A stretch of DNA of 64,000 bases. It comes from Bos javanicus (taxonomy: Eukaryota; Chordata; Mammalia; Artiodactyla; Bovidae). How positions within the stretch are numbered: position 1 is the first letter of the stretch; the number at the start of each line of letters is the position of its first letter. Shown in pieces: positions 1 through 11,730 of this stretch. Position numbers and translations under genes: made by a program. Where the stretch lies: the NCBI RefSeq assembly GCF_032452875.1, contig NW_026894324.1, positions 1 through 64,000 on the forward strand. Direction: 5' to 3'. Below the pieces are notes generated by a model, which made no database searches, was not told where the DNA came from, and saw only the letters and a list, made by a program, of their open reading frames with translations.

Positions 1-244
1 ATGATCAGCCACGTGATCAGTGCATGATCAGCCACGTGATCAGTGCATGATCAGTCACATGATCAGTGCATGATCAGCCACGTGATCAGTGCATGATCAG
101 CCACGTGATCAGTGCATGACAGTGTGATCAGTGCATGATCAGTCACGTGATCAGTGCATGATAGCCACGTGATCAGTGCATGATCAGTCACGTGATCAGT
201 GTATGATCAGCCACGTGAACAGTGCATGCTCAGTCACGTGATCA
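1..244 (+). repeat. 23-bp array, left edge
   Basis: Canonical units, with a shortened one near 117 (CATGACAGTGTGATC). It ends in the usual block leader (CGTGAACAGTGCATGCTCAG at 214-233). The window begins inside a unit, so the array continues to the left. Confidence 0.95.
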
Positions 245-498
245 GGGCCTGCTGAGCTGCGTGATTACTGTCTGCTCATCTGCTTGACAATTGCCAGCTG
301 AGCTGCACGATTCCTGCCTGTCATCTGCTTGACAATTGCCACCTGTGCTGCATAATTCCTGCCTGCTCATCTACTTGATTATTGCCAGCTGAGCAGCATG
401 ATTCCTCAGAGCTGAGTTCCATGATTATTGCCTACTGATTCCTGCCTACTCAGCTCTTTGTTTATTGCCTCCAGAGGCACACAGTCAGTGTGACAAAC
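245..498 (+). repeat. Diverged block 1 (class C)
   Basis: 254 bp, shorter than the 267-bp standard. It carries the class C marks: TTGCCACCTGTGC, CTCAGAGCTGAG, and a shortened ninth unit reading CTACTGATTCCTGCC. It ends GTGTGACAAAC instead of GTATGATAGCAAAC, and no GCCATTAAG flank follows. Confidence 0.9.
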
Positions 499-1643
499 AT
501 GATCAGTGCATGATCAGTCACATGATCAGTGCATGATCAGCCATCGTGTCAGTGCATGATCAGCCACGTGATCAGTGCATGATCAGCCACGTGATCAGTG
601 CATGATCAGTCACGTGATCAGTGCATGATAGCTGCGTGATCAGTGCATGATCAGCCACGTGATCAGTGCATGATCAGTCACGTGATCAGTGCATGATCAG
701 CCACGTGATCAGTGCATGATCAGTCACGTGACAGTACATGTAGCTACGTGATCATTGCATGATCAGCCACGTGATCAGTGCATGATAGCCACGTGATCAG
801 TGCATGATCAGTCACGTGATCATTAATGGTGACAGCCACGTGATCAGTGCATGATATCAGTGCATGATGGCCACGTGATCAGTGCATGATAGCCACGTGA
901 TCAGTGCATGATCAGTCACGTGATCGTGTGTGATCAGCCACGTGATCAGTGCATGATATCACGTGATCAGTGCATGATAGCCACGTGATCAGTGCATGAT
1001 CAGTCACGTGATCAGTGCATGATCAGTCACGTGATCAGTGCGATCAGCCACGTGATCAGTGCATGATGAGCCACGTGATCAGTGCATGATCAGTTACGTG
1101 ATCAGTGCATGATCAGTCACGTGACCAGTACATGGTTGCTACGTGATCGTTGCATGATCAGCCACGTGAGCAGTGCATGATAGCCACGTGATCAGTGCAT
1201 GATCAGTCACGTGATCAGTACATGATCAGTCACGTGAACAGTGCATGATCATTCGTGATCAGTGCATGATCAGTCACGTGACCAGTATATGGTAGCTTTG
1301 TGATCATTCCATGACAGACCACGTGATGTGCATGATAGCCACGTGATGTGTGCATGATCAGTTACGTGAGCAGTGTATGATCAGCCACGTGATCAGTGCA
1401 TGAGTGCCACGTGATCAGTGCAGTATGTCACGTGATCAGTGTGTGATCAGCCACGTGATCAGTGCATGATCAGCCACGTGATCAGTGCATGATAGCCACG
1501 TGATCAGTGCATGGTCAGACACGTGAACAGTGTATGATCAGCCACGTGATCAGTGCATGATATCCACGTGATCAGTGCATGATCAGTCACGTGATCAGTG
1601 TATGATCAGCCACGTGAACAGTGCATGCTCAGTCACGTGATCA
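499..1643 (+). repeat. 23-bp array with many small indels
   Basis: Units often miss 1-5 bases (for example near 540, 732, 827 and 1252). The A-type leader landmark GATCATTCCATGAC is present at about 1303, followed by GATGTG units and the standard leader into block 2. A full 10-bp palindrome GTCACGTGAC lies at 1116-1125. Confidence 0.94.
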
Positions 1644-1910
1644 GGGCCTGCTGAGCTGCGTGATTACTGTCTGCTCATCTGCTTGACAATTGCCAGCTGA
1701 GCTGCACGATTCCTGCCTGTCATCTGCTTGACAATTGCCAGCTGTGCTGCGTAATTCCTGCCTGCTCAGCTGCTTGATTATTGCCAGCTGAGCAGCATGA
1801 TTCCTCACAGCTGAGTTCCATGATTATTGCCTGCTGACTGTTTGATTCGTGCCTACTCAGCTCTTTGTTTATTGCCTCCAGAGGCACATGATCAGTGTAT
1901 GATAGCAAAC
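1644..1910 (+). repeat. Diverged block 2 (class A), standard form
   Basis: A 267-bp standard copy with junction GATCAGGG. From 1648 it divides into eleven units of 22-23 bp plus the start of a twelfth. Five CAGCTG hexamers sit at 1694, 1739, 1767, 1785 and 1808. The first unit matches the array unit at about 15 of 23 positions when aligned in register. The minus strand is open for 62 codons from a TTG near 1908, only because TGATCA has decayed here; this is not a gene. Confidence 0.93.
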
Positions 1911-2841
1911 ATGATCAGCGCATGATCAGTCACATGATCAGCGCCATTAAGTCACGTGATCACTACATGATAGTCATGTGATCAGTCCATGCTCAGTCAC
2001 GGTATCAGTGCATGATCAGCCACGTGATCAGTGCATGATCAGTCACATGATCAGTGTATGATCAGCCACGTGATCAGTGCATGATCAGTCATGTGATCAG
2101 TGCATGATATACACGTGATCAGTGCATGATCAGTCACGTGATCAGTGCATGATAGCCACGTGATCAGTGCATGATCAGTCACCTGATGGGTGTATGATCA
2201 GTCACATGACCAGTACATGGTAGCTACATGATCATTGCATGATCAGCCACGTGAGTAGTGCATGATAGCCACGTGATCAGTGCATGATCAGTCACGTGAT
2301 CAGTGCATGATCAGTCATGTGATCAGTGCATGATAGCTGCGTGATCATGCATGATCAGCCACGTGATCAGCATGATCAGTCACGTGATCAGTGCATGATC
2401 AGCCACGTGATCAGTGCATGATCAGTCACGTGATCAGTGCATGATCAGCCACGTGATCAGTGCATGATCAGCCACGTGATCAGTGCATGATCAATTACGT
2501 GATCAGTGCATGATCAGTCACGTGATCAGTGCATGATAGCTCGTGATCATTGCATGATCAGCCACGTGATCAGTGCATGATAGCCGTGATCAGTGCATGA
2601 TCAGTCACGTGATCAGTGCATGATCATCCACGTGATCAGTGCATGATCAGTCATGTGTCAGTGCATGATAGCCCGTGATCAGTGCATGATCAGTCCCGTG
2701 ATCAGTGTATGATCAGCCACGTGATCAGTGCATGATAGCCACGTGATCAGTGCATGATCAGTCACGTGATCAGTGCATGATCAGTCACGTGATCAGTGTA
2801 TGATCAGCCACGTGAACAGTGCATGCTCAGTCACGTGATCA
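1911..2841 (+). repeat. Conserved flank plus 23-bp array
   Basis: 1911-2008 is the conserved post-block flank with GCCATTAAG and CACGGTATCAG. Then come the CATGATATA-ACGTG unit and the marker CACCTGATGGGTGTATG near 2181, followed by mixed units to the leader of block 3. Confidence 0.94.
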
Positions 2842-3101
2842 GGGCCTGCTGAGCTGCGTGATTACTGTCTGCTCATCTGTGACAATTGCCAGCTGAGCTG
2901 CACGATTCCTGCCTGTCATCTGCTTGACAATGCCACCTGTGCTGCATAATTCCTGCCTGCTCATCTGCTTGATTATTGCCAGCTGAGCAGCATGATTCCT
3001 CAGAGCTGAGTTCCATGATTATTGCCTGCTGACTGATTCCTGCCTACTCAGCTCTTTGTTCATTGCCTCCAGAGGCACATGATCAGTGTATGACACCAAA
3101 C
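2842..3101 (+). repeat. Diverged block 3 (class C)
   Basis: 260 bp. Class C marks: GCCACCTGTGCTGCATAATTC, CTCAGAGCTGAG, GACTGATTCCTGCC, GTTCATTGCC and the ending TGACACCAAAC, which only block 5 shares. No GCCATTAAG flank follows. Confidence 0.9.
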
Positions 3102-5264
3102 ATGATCAGCACATGATCAGTCACATGATCAATGCATGATAAGCCACGTGATCAGTGCATGATCAGTCATGTGATCAGTGCATGATCAGTCACGTGATCA
3201 GTGCATGGTAGCCACGTGATCAGTGCATGATCAGCCAGTGATCAGTGCATGATCAGTCACGTGATCAGTGCATGATCAGCCACGTGATCAGTGCATGATC
3301 AGTCACGTGATCAGTGCATGATCAGTCACGTGATCAGTGCATGATCAGCCACGTGATCAGTGCATGATCAGTCACGTGATCAGTGTATGATCAGCCACGT
3401 GATCAGTGCATGATAGCCACGTGATCAGTGCATGATCAGTCACGTGATCAGTGCATGATCAGTCACGTGATCAGTGCATGATCAGCCACGTGATCAGTGC
3501 ATGATCAGCCACGTGATCAGTGCATGATCAGTTACGTGATCAGTGCATGATCAGTCACGTGACCAGTGCATGGTAGCCACGTGATCAGTGCATGATCAGC
3601 CACGTGATCAGTGCATGATAGCCACGTGATCAGTGCATGATCAGCCACGTGATCAGTGCATGATCAGTCACGTGATCAGTGCATGATGTACGTGATCAGT
3701 GCATGATCAGTCACGTGATCAGTGCATGATCAGTCACGTGATCAGTGCATGATCAGCCGTGATCAGTGCATGATCAGCCACGTGATCAGTGCATGATCAG
3801 TTGTGATCAGTGCATGATCAGTCACGTGATCAGTGCATGATAGCCACGTGACATTGCATGATCAGCCACGTGATCAGTGCATGATAGCCACGTGATCAGT
3901 GCATGATCAGCCACGTGATCAGTGCATGATCAGTCACGTGATCAGTGCATGATCAGTCACGTGATCAGTGCATGATCAGCCACGTGATCAGTGCATGATC
4001 AGTCATGTGTCAGTGCATGATAGCCAGTGATCAGTGCATGATCAGTCCCGTGATCAGTGCATGATCAGCCACGTGATCAGTGCATGATAGCTACGTGATC
4101 AGTGCATGATCAGTCACGTGATCAGTGCATGATCAGTCACGTGATCAGTGCATGATCAGCCATGTGATCAGTGCATGATCAGTCACGTGATCAGTGCATG
4201 ATGAGCTGCGTGATCAGTGCATGATCAGTCACGTGATCAGTGCATGATAGCTGTGTGATCAGTGCATGATCAGCCACGTGATCAGTGCATGATCAGCCAC
4301 GTGATCAGTGCATGATAGCCACGTGATCAGTGCATGATAGCCACGTGATCAGTGCATGATCAGTCACGTGATCGTGTATGATCAGCCACGTGATCAGTGC
4401 ATGATATCCACGTGATCAGTGCATGATAGCCACGTGATCAGTGCATGATCAGTCACGTGATCAGTGCATGATCAGTCACGTGATCAGTGTATGATCAGCC
4501 ACGTGATCAGTCATGATGAGCCACGTGATCAGTGCATGATCAGTCACGTGATCAGTGCATGATCAGTCACGTGATCAGTGCATGATAGCCACGTGATCAG
4601 TGCATGATCAGCCACGTGATCAGTGCATGATAGCCATTGATCAGTGCATGATAGCCACGTGATCAGTGCATGATAGCCACGTGATCAGTGCATGATCATC
4701 ACGTGATCATGTGTGATCAGCCACGTGATCAGTGCATGATGAGCCACGTGATCAGTGCATGATCAATTACGTGATCAGTGCATGATCAGTCACGTGACCA
4801 GTACATGGTTGCTACGTGATCTTGCATGATCAGCCGTGAGCAGTGCATGATAGCCACGTGATCAGTGCATGATCAGTCACGTGATCAGTGCATGATCAGT
4901 CACGTGATCAGTGCATGATCATTGACGTGATCAGTGCATGATCAGTCACGTGATCAGTATATGGTAGCTACGTGATCATTGCATGACAGCCACGTGATCA
5001 GTGCATGATAGCCACGTGATGTGCATGATCAGTCACGTGATCAGTGTATGATCAGCCACGTGATCAGTGCATGATGCCACGTGATCAGTGCATGATAGTC
5101 ACGTGACAGTGTGTGATCAGCCACGTGATCAGTGCATGGTCAGACACGTGATCAGTGTATGATCAGCGTGATCAGTGCATGATAGCCACGTGATCAGTGC
5201 ATGATCATCACGTGATCAGTGTATGATCAGCCACGTGAACAGTGCATGCTCAGTCACGTGATCA
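3102..5264 (+). repeat. Long 23-bp array
   Basis: 2.16 kb of 22- and 23-bp units without the post-block flank. It starts with CATGATCAGCACATGATC. Several units lack 3-5 bases around CACGTG (about 3230, 3690, 3758, 3794). Near 4785-5010 the CATGGTTGCTACGTG and TATATGGTAGC landmarks of the A-type leader appear in degraded form. Confidence 0.94.
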
Positions 5265-5531
5265 GGGCCTGCTGAGCTGCGTGATTACTGTCTGCTCATC
5301 TGCTTGACAATTGCCAGCTGAGCTGCACGATTCCTGCCTGTCATCTGCTTGACAATTGCAAGCTGTGCTGCGTAATTCCTGCCTGCTCAGCTGCTTGATT
5401 ATTGCCAGCTGAGCAGCATGATTCCTCACACCTGAGTTCCATGATTATTGCCTGCTGACTGTTTGATTCGTGCCTACTCAGCTCTTTGTTTATTGCCTCC
5501 AGAGGCACATGATCAGTGTATGATAGCAAAC
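5265..5531 (+). repeat. Diverged block 4 (class A)
   Basis: 267 bp with junction GATCAGGG. It has a private TTGCAAGCTG where most copies read TTGCCAGCTG, and CACACCTGAG in the eighth unit. Confidence 0.92.
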
Positions 5532-7251
5532 ATGATCAGCATGATCAGTCACATGATCAGGCCATTAAGTCACGTGATCACTACATGATAGTCATGTGAT
5601 CAGTCCATGCTCAGTCACGGTATCAGTGCATGATCAGCCACGTGATCAGTGCATGATCAGCCAGGTGATCAGTTCATGATAGCTATGTGATCAGTTCATG
5701 ATTTGTCACGTGATCTGTGCATGATAGCCACGTGATCAGTGCATGATCAGTCACCTGATGGGTGTATGATCAGTCACGTGACCAGTACATGGTAGCTCAT
5801 GATCATTGCATGATCAGCCACGTGAGTAGTGCATGATAGCCACGTGATCAGTGCATGATCAGTCACGTGATCAGTGCATGATCAGTCACGTGATCAGTGC
5901 ATGATCAGTCACGTGATCAGTGCATGATCAGCCACGTGATCAGTGCATGATAGCCACGTGATCAGTGCATGATCAGTCACGTGATCAGTGCATGATCAGT
6001 CACGTGATCAGTGCATGATCAGCACGTGATCAGTGCATGATCAGCCACGTGATCAGTGCATGATCAATCACGTGATCAGTGCATGATCAGTCACGTGATC
6101 AGTGTATGATCATTCACGTGAGACTGTACATGATAGCTACATGATCAGTGCATGATCAGCCATGAGTGATGCATAACCGTGATCAGTGCATGATCAGTCA
6201 CGTGATCAGTGCATGATCAGTCACGTGATCAGTGCATGATCAGCTGCGTGATCATGCATGATCAGCCACGTGATCAGTGCATGATAGCCACGTGATCAGT
6301 GCATGATCAGTCACGTGATCAGTGCATGATCAGCCACGTGATCAGTGCATGATCAGTCACGTGATCAGTGCATGATCAGCCACGTGATCAGTGCATGATC
6401 AGCACGTGATCAGTGCATGATCAGTCACGTGATCAGTGCATGATCAGTCACGTGATCAGTGCATGATCAGCCACGTGATCAGTGCATGATCAGCCACGTG
6501 ATCAGTGCATGATCAATTCGTGATCAGTGCATGATCATCACGTGACCAGTACATGGTAGCTACGTGATCATTGCATGATCAGCCACGTGAGCAGTGCATG
6601 ATAGCCACGTGATCAGTGCATGATCAGCCACGTGATCAGTGCATGATCAGTCACGTGATCAGTGCATGATCAGTCACGTGATCAGTGCATGATCAGTCAC
6701 GTGATCAGTGCATGATCAGCCACGTGATCAGTGCATGATAGCCACGTGATCAGTGCATGATGATCAGTCACGTGATCAGTGCATGATCAGTCACGTGATC
6801 AGTGCATGATCAGCCACGTGATCAGTGCATGATCAGCCACGTGATCAGTGCATGATCATTCGTGATCAGTGCATGATCAGTCACGTGATCAGTACATGGT
6901 AGCTACGTGATCATTGCATGATCAGCCACGTGATCAGTGCATGATAGCCACGTGATCAGTGCATGATCAGCCACGTGATCAGTGCATGATCAGTCACGTG
7001 ATCAGTGCATGATCAGTCACGTGATCAGTGCATGATCAGCCACGTGATCAGTGCATGTGGAGTCATGTGTCAGTGCATGATAGCACGTGATCAGTGCATG
7101 ATCAGTCCCGTGATCAGTGTGATCAGCCACGTGATCAGTGCATGATAGCTACGTGATCAGTGCATGATCAGTCACATGATCAGTGCATGATCAGTCACGT
7201 GATCAGTGTATGATCAGCCACGTGAACAGTGCATGCTCAGTCACGTGATCA
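5532..7251 (+). repeat. Conserved flank plus 23-bp array
   Basis: The GCCATTAAG flank ends near 5627 and is followed by the GTTCATGATAGC and GATTTGTCACG units (flank type 1), then CACCTGATGGGTG near 5750. Mostly canonical units follow. An odd unit CATGTGGAGTCATG lies near 7055. Confidence 0.94.
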
Positions 7252-7514
7252 GGGCCTGCTGAGCTGCGTGATTACTGTCTGCTCATCTGCTTGACAATTG
7301 CCAGCTGAGCTGCACGATTCCTGCCTGTCATCTGCTTGACAATTGCCACCTGTGCTGCGTAATTCCTGCCTGCTCATCTGCTTGATTATTGCCAGCTGAG
7401 CAGCATGATTTCTCAGAGCTGAGTTCCATGATTATAGCCTGCTGACTGATTCCTGCCTACTCAGCTCTTTGTTCATTGCCTCCAGAGGCACATGATCAGT
7501 GTATGACACCAAAC
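7252..7514 (+). repeat. Diverged block 5 (class C)
   Basis: 263 bp. Class C marks CCACCTGTGC, TTTCTCAGAGC, ATTATAGCC and GACTGATTCCTGCC, with the ending TGACACCAAAC as in block 3. No GCCATTAAG flank. Confidence 0.9.
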
Positions 7515-8656
7515 ATGATCAGCACATGATCAGTCACATGATCAGTGCATGATAAGCCACGTGATCAGTGCATGATCAGTCATGTGATCAGTGCATGATC
7601 AGTCACGTGATCAGTGCATGGTAGCTGTGTGATCATTGCATGATCAGCCACGTGATCAGTGCATGATCAGTCACACGTGATCAGTGCATGATCAGTCACG
7701 TGATCAGTGCATGATCAGCCACGTGATCAGTGCATGATATCCACGTGATCAGTGCATGATAGCCACGTGATCAGTGCATGATCAGTCACGTGATCAGTGC
7801 ATGATCAGTCACGTGATCAGTGCATGATCAGCCACGTGATCAGTGCATGATCAGCCACGTGATCAGTGCATGATCAATTGTGATCAGTGCATGATCAGTC
7901 ACGTGATCAGTGCATGTAGCTACGTGATCATTGCATGATCAGCCACGTGATCAGTGCATGATAGCCACGTGATCAGTGCATGATCAGCCACGTGATCAGT
8001 GCATGATCAGCCACGTGATCAGTGCATGATCAGCCACGTGATCAGTGCATGATCAATTACGTGATCAGTGCATGATCAGTCACGTGACCAGTACATGGTT
8101 GCTACGTGATCGTTGCATGATCAGCCACGTGAGCAGTGCATGATAGCCACGTGATCAGTGCATGATCAGTCACGTGATCAGTACATGATCAGTCACGTGA
8201 ACAGTGCATGATCATTTACGTGATCAGTGCATGATCAGTCACGTGACCAGTATATGGTAGCTATGTGATCATTCCATGACGAGTTACGTGAGCAGTGCAT
8301 GATAGCCACGTGATGTGTGCATGATGAGTTACGTGAGCAGAGTATGATCAGCCACGTGATCAGTGCATGAGTGCCACGTGATCAGTGCATGATATGTCAC
8401 GTGACAGGTGTGTGATCAGCCACGTGATCAGTGCATGATCAGCCACGTGATCAGTGCATGATAGCCACGTGATCAGTGCATGATCAGTTACACGGCAGTG
8501 TATGATCAGCCACGTGATCAGTGCATGATCAGACACGTGAACAGTGTATGATCAGCCACGTGATCAGTGCATGATATCCACGTGATCAGTGCATGATCAT
8601 CACGTGATCAGTGTATGATCAGCCACGTGAACAGTGCATGCTCAGTCACGTGATCA
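7515..8656 (+). repeat. 23-bp array with A-type leader
   Basis: Canonical units to about 8080, then the ordered A-type leader: CATGGTTGCTACGTGATCG, GATCATTCCATGAC (about 8268), GAGTTACGTGAGCAG, CATGAGTGCCACG, GATATGTCACGTGACAG, CAGACACGTGAACAG and CATGATATCCACG. Confidence 0.94.
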
Positions 8657-8830
8657 GTGCCTGCTGAGCTGCGTGATTACTGCCTGCTCATCTGCTTGAC
8701 AATTGCCAGCTGAGCAGCATGATTCCTCACCTGAGTTCCATGATTATTGCCTGCTGACTGTTTGATTCGTGCCTACTCAGCTCTTTGTTTATTGCCTCCA
8801 GAGGCACATGATCAGTGTATGATAGCAAAC
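8657..8830 (+). repeat. Diverged block 6, internally deleted
   Basis: Only 174 bp, with junction GATCAGTGCC instead of GATCAGGGCC. Unit 2 (ending GACAATTGC) is joined directly to unit 7 (CAGCTGAGCAGCATG). Units 3-6 (91 bp, two 45-46-bp dimers) are absent, as are two bases at CTCACCTGAG. The GCCATTAAG flank follows, so it is class A. Confidence 0.9.
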
Positions 8831-9333
8831 ATGATCAGTGCATGATCAGTCATGATCAGTGCCATTAAGTCACGTGATCACTGCATGATAGTCATGTGAT
8901 CAGTCCATGCTCAGTCACGGTATCAGTGCATGATCAGCCACGTGATCAGTGCATGATCAGCCACGTGATCAGTGCATGATCAGTCCGTGATCAGTGCATG
9001 ATCAGTCACGTGATCAGTGCATGATCAGGCACGTGATCAGTGCATGATCAGCCACGTGATCAGTGCATGATAGCCACGTGATCAGTGCATGATCAGTCAC
9101 GTGATCAGTGCATGATCAGCCACGTGATCAGTGCATGATCAGTCATGTGTCAGTGCATGATCAGCCCGTGATCAGTGCATGATCAGTCCCGTGATCAGTG
9201 CATGATCAGCCACGTGATCAGTGCATGATCAGCCACGTGATCAGTGCATGATCAGTCACGTGATCAGTGCATGATCAGTCACGTGATCAGTGCATGATCA
9301 GCCACGTGAACAGTGCATGCTCAGTCACGTGAT
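8831..9333 (+). repeat. Shortest array segment
   Basis: 503 bp: the GCCATTAAG flank (to about 8933) and then near-canonical units up to the leader of block 7. It brings blocks 6 and 7 within 677 bp, the closest spacing in the window. Confidence 0.94.
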
Positions 9334-9594
9334 GGGCCTGCTGAGCTGCGTGATTACTGTCTGCTCATCTGCTTGACAATTGCCAGCTGAGCTGCACGAT
9401 TCCTGCCTGTCATCTGCTTGACAATTGCCACCTGTGCTGCGTAATTCCTGCCTGCTCAGCTGCTTGATTATTGCCAGCTGAGCAGCATGATTTCTCACAG
9501 CTGAGTTCCATGATTATAGCCTGCTGCTGATTCCTGCCTACTCAGCTCTATGTTCATGCCTCCAGAGGCACATGATCAGTGTATGATAGCAAAC
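9334..9594 (+). repeat. Diverged block 7 (class C)
   Basis: 261 bp, entered through a shortened junction CGTGATGGGCC. Class C marks are CCACCTGTGC, TTTCTCACAGC, ATTATAGCC and GTTCATGCC, but the ending is the class A GATAGCAAAC. No GCCATTAAG flank. Confidence 0.9.
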
Positions 9595-11471
9595 ATGATC
9601 AGCACATGATCAGTCACATGATCAGTGCATGATAAGTCACGTGATCAGTGTGATCAATTGTGATCAGTGCATGATCAGTCACGTGATCAGTGCATGATAG
9701 CCACGTGATCAGTGCATGATCAGCCACGTGATCAGTGCATGATAGCACGTGATCAGTGCATGATCAGTCACGTGATCAGTGCATGATCAGTCACGTGATC
9801 AGTGCATGATCAGTCACGTGATCAGTGCATGATAGCCACGTGATCAGTGCATGATCAGTCACGTGATCGTGTATGATCAGCCACGTGATCAGTGCATGAT
9901 AGCCACGTGATCAGTGCATGATCAGCCACGTGATCTTCATGATCAGTCACGTGATCAGTGCATGATCAGTCACGTGATCGTGTGTGATCAGCCACGTGAT
10001 CAGTGCATGATCAGCCACGTGATCAGTGCATGATCAATTACGTGATCAGTGCATGATCAGTCACGTGACCAGTACATGGTTGCTACGTGATCAGTGCATG
10101 ATCAGCCACGTGATCAGTGCATGATAGCCACGTGATCAGTGCATGATCAGTCACGTGATCAGTGCATGATCAGTCATGTGATCAGTGCATGATCATTTAC
10201 GTGATCAGTGCATGATCAGTCACGTGATCAGTATATGTAGCTTCGTGATCATTGCATGACAGCCACGTGATCAGTGCATGATAGCCACGTGATCAGTGCA
10301 TGATCAGTCACGTGATCAGTGTATGATCAGCCACGTGATCAGTGCATGATACCACGTGATCAGTGCATGATCAGTCACGTGACATCAGTGTGTGATCAGC
10401 CACGTGATCAGTGCATGATCAGCCACGTGATCAGTGCATGATAGCCACGTGATCAGTGCATGATCAGTTACGTGATCAGTGTATGATCAGCCACGTGATC
10501 AGTGCATGATCAGTCACGTGATCAGTGCATGATCAGCCACGTGATCAGTGCATGATCAGTCACATGATCAGTGCATGATCAGCCAATGATCAGTGCATGA
10601 TCAGCCACGTGATCAGTGCATGATAGCCACGTGATCAGTGCATGATCAGTCACGTGATCGTGCATGATCAGCCACGTGATCAGTGCATGATAGCCACGTG
10701 ATCAGTGCATGATCCACGTGATCAGTGCATGATCAGTCATGATCAGTGCATGATCAGTCACGTGATCAGTGCATGATCAGTCACGTGATCAGTGCATGAT
10801 CAGCCACGTGATCAGTGCATGATAGCCACGTGATCAGTGCATGATCAGCCACGTGATCAGTGCATGATCAGTCACGTGATCAGTGCATGATCAGCCACGT
10901 GATCAGTGCATGATCAGCCACGTGATCAGTGCATGATCAGCCACGTGATCAGTGCATGATCAGCCACGTGATCAGTGCATGATCAGTCACGTGATCAGTG
11001 CATGATCAGTCACGTGATCAGTGCATGATCATTTACGTGATCAGTGCATGATCAGTCACGTGATCAGTATATGCTTCTGTGATCATTCCGCATGCAGACC
11101 ACGTGATCAGTGCATGATAGCCACGTGATCAGTGCATGATCAGATTCGTGATCAGTGTATGATCAGCCACGTGATCAGTGCATGAGTGTCACGTGATCAG
11201 TGCATGATATGTCACGTGACAGTGCATGATCAGCCACGTGATCAGTGCATGATCAGCCACGTGATCAGTGCATGATAGCCACGTGATCAGTGCATGATCA
11301 GTTACGTGAGCAGTGTATGATCAGCCACGTGATCAGTGCATGGTCAGACACGTGAACAGTGTATGATCAGCCACGTGATCAGTGCATGATATCCACGTGA
11401 TCAGTGCATGATCATCACGTGATCAGTGTATGATCAGCCACGTGAACAGTGCATGCTCAGTCACGTGATCA
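9595..11471 (+). repeat. 23-bp array with A-type leader
   Basis: It starts with CAGCACATGATC and GATAAGTCACG. Canonical units follow to about 11030. A degraded A-type leader (GATCATTCCGCATGC near 11081, CATGAGTGTCACG, GATATGTCACG) then runs into block 8. Confidence 0.94.
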
Positions 11472-11730
11472 GGGCCTGCTGAGCTGCGTGATTACTGTCT
11501 GCTCATCTGCTTGACAATTGCCAGCTGAGCTGCACGATTCCTGCCTGTCATCTGCTTGACAATTGCCAGCTGTGCTGCGTAATTCCTGCCTGCTAGCTGC
11601 TGATGCCAGCTGAGCAGCATGATTCCTCACAGCTGAGTTCCATGATTATTGCCTGCTGACTGTTTGATTCGTGCCTACTCAGCTCTTTGTTTATTGCCTC
11701 CAGTCACATGATCAGTGTATGATAGCAAAC
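11472..11730 (+). repeat. Diverged block 8 (class A)
   Basis: 259 bp with small deletions inside units 6-7 (CCTGCTAGCTGCTGATGCC) and in unit 11 (CTCCAGTCACATG). GCCATTAAG flank present. Confidence 0.9.

Noticed and set aside
245..498. Diverged blocks as inserted transposons (SINE or similar)
   Set aside because: No target-site duplication, poly(A) or terminal repeats; the blocks keep the 23-bp register and resemble the array unit.
1720..1908. Minus-strand reading frames of 62 codons, repeated in 13 blocks (80 and 88 codons in blocks 23 and 28)
   Set aside because: They begin at TTG, lie wholly within the diverged block, and stay open only because the block has lost the TGATCA hexamers that put TGA in every frame of the array. 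Indels in other copies (blocks 5-9, 11, 25, 26) are not frame-preserving, and no protein domain is recognisable.
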